A stretch of 16,610 nt of DNA from CANGYM01 sp044235825 (GTDB lineage Bacteria; Pseudomonadota; Alphaproteobacteria; JAJTHO01; CANGYM01): NCBI GenBank assembly GCA_044235825.1, contig JBIIHL010000031.1:1-16610 (forward strand), given 5' to 3'. The translations under genes and the position numbers were made by a program. Under the pieces are notes generated by a model. It ran no database searches. It had not been told where the DNA came from and worked only from the letters and a program-made list of their open reading frames with translations. Positions 14,178 to 16,610 of this stretch are shown in pieces. How positions within the stretch are numbered: the stretch's first letter is position 1; every line of letters begins with the position of its first letter.

Positions 14178-15635
14178 ATGACCTACACCATTGCCTCTCC
14201 CTCTGGTCCCTACGAGGTTGTCATTGGGATGGAGGTTCATGCGCAGGTGATCTCTCAATCCAAGCTGTTTTCTGGGGCCTCTGCGGCGTTTGGGGGGGAT
14301 CCCAACACCCACGTGGCGTTTCTGGATGCCGGTATGCCCGGGATGCTGCCGGTTTTAAATGGGGTTTGTGTTGAGCAGGCCATCAAAACAGGGCTGGCCC
14401 TGAATGCCCAGATTCATTTGGAATCCCAGTTTGATCGCAAAAATTATTTTTATCCCGATTTGCCCACGGGGTATCAGATTTCCCAGTTTTATCACCCCTT
14501 GGTGGGGGAAGGCACCCTCACACTGGATCTGGCCGAGGGCATCACCAAAGACATTGGGATCGAGCGCATCCATCTGGAACAAGACGCCGGAAAAAGCATC
14601 CACGACATGGACCCCCGCCACAGTTATGTGGATTTGAACCGCGCAGGGGTGGCACTGATGGAAATTGTGTCCAAACCCGACATGCGCAGCCCCGAAGAGG
14701 CCGGCGCGTTTTTGAAAAAACTCCGCGCTATCCTGCGCACGCTGGGCACCTGTGACGGGAATATGGAGGAAGGGTCCATGCGCTGCGACGTCAACGTGTC
14801 TGTGCGCAAGGCCGGCGCCCCGCTGGGCACGCGCTGTGAAATTAAAAACGTCAACTCTGTGCGCTTTGTGATGCAGGCCATTGTTTACGAATCCAAACGT
14901 CAGGTGGACCTGTTGGAATCCGGCGGCGCGGTGGATCAGGAAACCCGTTTGTTTGATGCGGCCAGCGGCACCACCCGCACCATGCGCAGCAAAGAAGATG
15001 CCCACGATTACCGTTATTTTCCCGATCCGGACCTGCTGCCTTTGCGTTTGGATGCTGCGTTGGTGGATCGTTTGCGGGCCGAATTGCCGGAATTGCCGGA
15101 TGCTAAGAAAAAACGCTTCATGGACCACTACGGCCTTTCGGGGTACGAGGCCGGTTTAATCACCGCCGAGGAAGAAAGCGCCCGTTATTACGAAGACATC
15201 CTCACCCACCACAACGCCCCCAAACTGGCGGCCAACTGGCTGCTCGGGGATGTGTTTGGGGGATTGAACAAGGCAGGGCAGACCTTAGCCAGCACCCCCT
15301 TGACCCCCGCGGCCTTGGCCGAGCTGCTGCGGATGATGGAGGATGGCCAGCTTTCGGGCCGTATGGCCAAAGACGTTTTGGCCGTCATGATGGAGCGCGG
15401 CGTTTCCGCCGCCGTGGTGGTGGCGGAGCAAGGCCTGTCCCAAATCAGCGACACCGACGCCCTGCAAACCATCATCGCCCGCATCATCGACGCCAGCCCC
15501 ACCCAACTGGCGGATTATCAGGCGGGCAAAGATAAATTATTCGGCTATTTCGTGGGCCAAGTCATGAAAGAAACCGCCGGCAAAGCCAACCCCGCCGTGG
15601 TGAATGATCTTCTGAAAGCGGCGCTGGGGGGGTAG
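14178..15635 (+). CDS. gatB: Asp-tRNA(Asn)/Glu-tRNA(Gln) amidotransferase subunit B
   Basis: This encodes 485 residues, the normal family length. GatB is the tRNA-binding, kinase subunit of GatCAB, which converts misacylated Glu-tRNA(Gln) (and Asp-tRNA(Asn)) to the correct amide form using ammonia supplied by GatA. Seen: the N-terminal strand YEVVIGMEVHAQ, KNYFYPDLPTGYQISQF near residue 88, the family signature YVDLNRAGVALMEIVSKPD at 150-168, DYRYFPDPDLLPL, and a C-terminal YqeY-like helical domain that ends normally. The ATG at 14178 fits, with CAGGTG about 5 nt before; the open frame running into the tRNA is not coding. gatA and gatC are not adjacent, so the operon is split. A terminator follows directly. 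Confidence 0.97.
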   Translation: MTYTIASPSGPYEVVIGMEVHAQVISQSKLFSGASAAFGGDPNTHVAFLDAGMPGMLPVLNGVCVEQAIKTGLALNAQIHLESQFDRKNYFYPDLPTGYQISQFYHPLVGEGTLTLDLAEGITKDIGIERIHLEQDAGKSIHDMDPRHSYVDLNRAGVALMEIVSKPDMRSPEEAGAFLKKLRAILRTLGTCDGNMEEGSMRCDVNVSVRKAGAPLGTRCEIKNVNSVRFVMQAIVYESKRQVDLLESGGAVDQETRLFDAASGTTRTMRSKEDAHDYRYFPDPDLLPLRLDAALVDRLRAELPELPDAKKKRFMDHYGLSGYEAGLITAEEESARYYEDILTHHNAPKLAANWLLGDVFGGLNKAGQTLASTPLTPAALAELLRMMEDGQLSGRMAKDVLAVMMERGVSAAVVVAEQGLSQISDTDALQTIIARIIDASPTQLADYQAGKDKLFGYFVGQVMKETAGKANPAVVNDLLKAALGG

Positions 15636-15663
15636 AAAAAGGGGGATGCAAAGCCCCCTTTTT
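15636..15663 (+). terminator. Rho-independent terminator of gatB
   Basis: The perfect 10-bp stem AAAAAGGGGG (15636-15645) / CCCCCTTTTT (15654-15663) has an 8-nt loop and ends in T's. It begins right after the gatB stop. Because it is A/T symmetric it could also work for minus-strand transcripts from the 81-aa gene. A second small hairpin, CCCCC-TTT-GGGGG, follows at 15675-15687. Confidence 0.85.
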
Positions 15664-15697
15664 CGTTGCTGTCGCCCCCTTTGGGGGGATTAACCTC

Positions 15698-15943
15698 TTA
15701 GTCCCCTGCTTCCCGTGAGGGGGGTAAGGTATACCCTTGATATTTTGGGTCTCTTCCAAAGTTCCCGGCTGCAACAACAATTGCAGCGGCTGTCTGGAAC
15801 TCTTCCCTAGTTATAGGGATTCCCTTTGATCTAAGGAAATCTCTAGCTCGCAGAAGCCCCATATTTGTAATTTCTATTGGTTTTCCGTTGAAGAAGGCAC
15901 TCCCTCTTGGAAAATCCTTAGAAATTATCTCATCCTTTGACAT
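15698..15943 (-). CDS. Small hypothetical protein (81 aa)
   Basis: I do not recognise this protein. It is soluble, mixed alpha/beta by composition, without a signal peptide or cysteines. Phrases such as FFNGKPIEITNMGLLRARDF and GIPITREEFQTAAAIVVAAG look like genuine protein. A near-perfect ribosome site, AAGGAGGAG, lies 2-4 nt before the ATG at 15943, stronger than any other in the window, which argues that it is translated. The gene is convergent with gatB and could share its bidirectional terminator. Upstream, in its leader, is a run of nine C's (minus strand). A short cargo or antitoxin-like role cannot be excluded, but nothing shows it. Confidence 0.6.
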   Translation of the reverse strand: MSKDEIISKDFPRGSAFFNGKPIEITNMGLLRARDFLRSKGIPITREEFQTAAAIVVAAGNFGRDPKYQGYTLPPSREAGD

Positions 15944-15967
15944 CTCTCCTCCTTGGAGTGCATCTAA

Positions 15968-15976
15968 GGGGGGGGG
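15968..15976. repeat. G9/C9 homopolymer in the leader of the 81-aa gene
   Basis: Nine consecutive G on the plus strand, 25-33 nt before the start codon on the minus strand. Tracts of this length can slip during replication and alter promoter spacing or the leader RNA. Confidence 0.6.
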
Positions 15977-16304
15977 TATTTTGTTTCATAATCAAAAACC
16001 ATGCTATACTAATAATATTTAGCCTAATATAGATACATTTCTTCGTCAAGACGTTTATGCAAGCCCCCCTCACCCCATTGTCCATCGTCCGCAAACATTC
16101 GATTTTGCTGTGGTGCAACATACATGTGTATTGTTATGGGCCATGGGCCAAAGGTTGACTGCATACAAGGCGATTCCAAAAAAGAATTACAACCCCAGAT
16201 CATCATGGCTTGCAGCAAAATTATATTGCAATGCAAAAAAATTTTTTTCTGATCTTACCGCGAAAAAAGTGAATTTCCCCTCCCTTTTTTGTGCAGGGCA
16301 ACAA
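15977..16304. other. AT-rich stretch without a supported gene
   Basis: Two opposed ORFs exist: a plus-strand frame at 16110-16370 and a minus-strand frame ending at 16024 that contains MYVAPQQNRMFADDGQWGEG. Neither has a ribosome site or a recognisable family. The minus frame looks slightly more protein-like and could be a decayed gene. Long A and T runs occur near 16236-16246. Confidence 0.4.
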
Positions 16305-16337
16305 TTTTTCAAAAAAAACAATGTTTTTCTTGAAAAA
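16305..16337. promoter_or_regulatory. Long A/T hairpin overlapping a -35 box
   Basis: TTTTTCAA (16305-16312) pairs with TTGAAAAA (16330-16337), and inside it AAAAAC (16314-16319) pairs with GTTTTT (16323-16328) around a 3-nt loop. There is a single A:C mismatch, so 14 of 15 positions pair. The right arm contains the putative -35 TTGAAA, so a dimeric protein bound here would block or position RNA polymerase. Confidence 0.4.
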
Positions 16338-16359
16338 GACCAAGGGATTATGGTATCTT
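16330..16359 (+). promoter_or_regulatory. Candidate promoter of the gene at 16408
   Basis: TTGAAA (16330-16335) and TATCTT (16354-16359) are 18 nt apart, with TG one base before the -10 box (extended -10). Transcription would start near 16366, leaving a leader of about 42 nt. Confidence 0.4.
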
Positions 16360-16407
16360 TGAGGAAATGATAAAAAACGTCGCGGTTATTTTTTTTAGGA
16401 GTTCACA

Positions 16408-16610
16408 ATGCCCAACGTCCAAAGCCACGCTTTGTATTTAAAATGTCTAAAACCCCAACCCCACCCTGAAAAAAACGATTGCTTGGTGGTGACCACAGAT
16501 TTGCCTGGGGCCATGGTTCGGGATGCCATTGAAAGCCTGCAGGTGCTTTCCATCCCCCATCAGCTTGTCACCTTTCAGGGGCGCACCAGTCTTTGCCTGT
16601 GCCGGTCAGC
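16408..16610 (+). CDS. Unrecognised protein, N-terminal 67 residues (3' end outside window)
   Basis: ATG at 16408 follows AGGAG with 6-nt spacing, a good ribosome site. The frame is open to the end of the window. It begins MPNVQSHALYLKCLKPQPHP and continues with VVTTDLPGAMVRDAIESLQV; LSIPHQLVTFQGRTSLCLCR follows. The DLPGAMVRDAIESLQVLSIPHQ segment suggests an alpha/beta domain. No membrane segment or known motif is visible, and the fragment is too short to classify. The promoter and hairpin at 16305-16359 probably belong to it. Confidence 0.65.
   Translation, partial: MPNVQSHALYLKCLKPQPHPEKNDCLVVTTDLPGAMVRDAIESLQVLSIPHQLVTFQGRTSLCLCRS

Noticed and set aside
14355..15128. 257-codon minus-strand ORF antisense to gatB
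   Set aside because: The gatB frame is fully supported by motifs; the antisense frame has none.
16110..16370. 86-codon plus-strand ORF and the opposed 70-codon minus ORF (16024-16236)
   Set aside because: No ribosome sites, no family resemblance, and the plus frame would overlap the promoter and hairpin of the next gene. Kept only as a note in the intergenic entry.

Overview
The window most likely comes from an alphaproteobacterium. The strongest lineage marker is a FliX-type flagellar assembly regulator. A divergent pair of comF and a BioC/NDUFAF5-like methyltransferase points the same way, as does an acetolactate synthase with a GEAS cofactor motif. Acetate kinase, and a consensus FNR-type box before an autotransporter, hint at oxygen-limited growth, but this is inference. 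I cannot name the genus.

Layout. 1-1042 is a mobile-DNA patch: the 3' end of an IS630-family element, a pRiA4b ORF-3-like gene, and a 131-bp MITE whose ends match that IS. 1213-2985 is ilvB (minus strand, clear sigma70 promoter, no ilvN beside it). 3218-4672 is a HerA-like (DUF853) ATPase. Between it and the next gene lies a tiny plus-strand unit (4741-4906) containing a 30-nt inverted copy of the ilvB 3' end. 4939-5706 is an exported TPR protein, divergent from an atypical SDR (5743-6618). The SDR overlaps fliX (6580-6978) tail to tail. Behind fliX is a 65-codon open frame (6997-7194) with no convincing start, then an AT-rich island (about 7200-7464).

7495-10911 encodes a classical type V autotransporter: signal peptide, PATR-type passenger, four 19-residue tandem repeats, a 32-residue Gly/Asp linker and a C-terminal beta-barrel. 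comF (10948-11694, minus) and the methyltransferase-like gene (11693-12400, plus) start on the same CATG. A strong terminator then separates them from ackA (12502-13629). The 436 bp after ackA hold two related palindromic elements in opposite orientation plus a linking hairpin. tRNA-His(GTG) and gatB follow, closed by a terminator. The right end carries an unrecognised 81-aa gene, a mostly non-coding AT-rich stretch, and the first 203 bp of an unrecognised gene that runs off the window.

Most genes are unrelated housekeeping or accessory genes in short units, not one pathway. The features least explained by standard annotation are the ilvB-tail copy in its own mini transcription unit, the paired palindromes after ackA, the FNR-type promoter arrangement, and the shared start codon at 11692-11695. 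No CRISPR array, phage module or recognisable defence system was seen.
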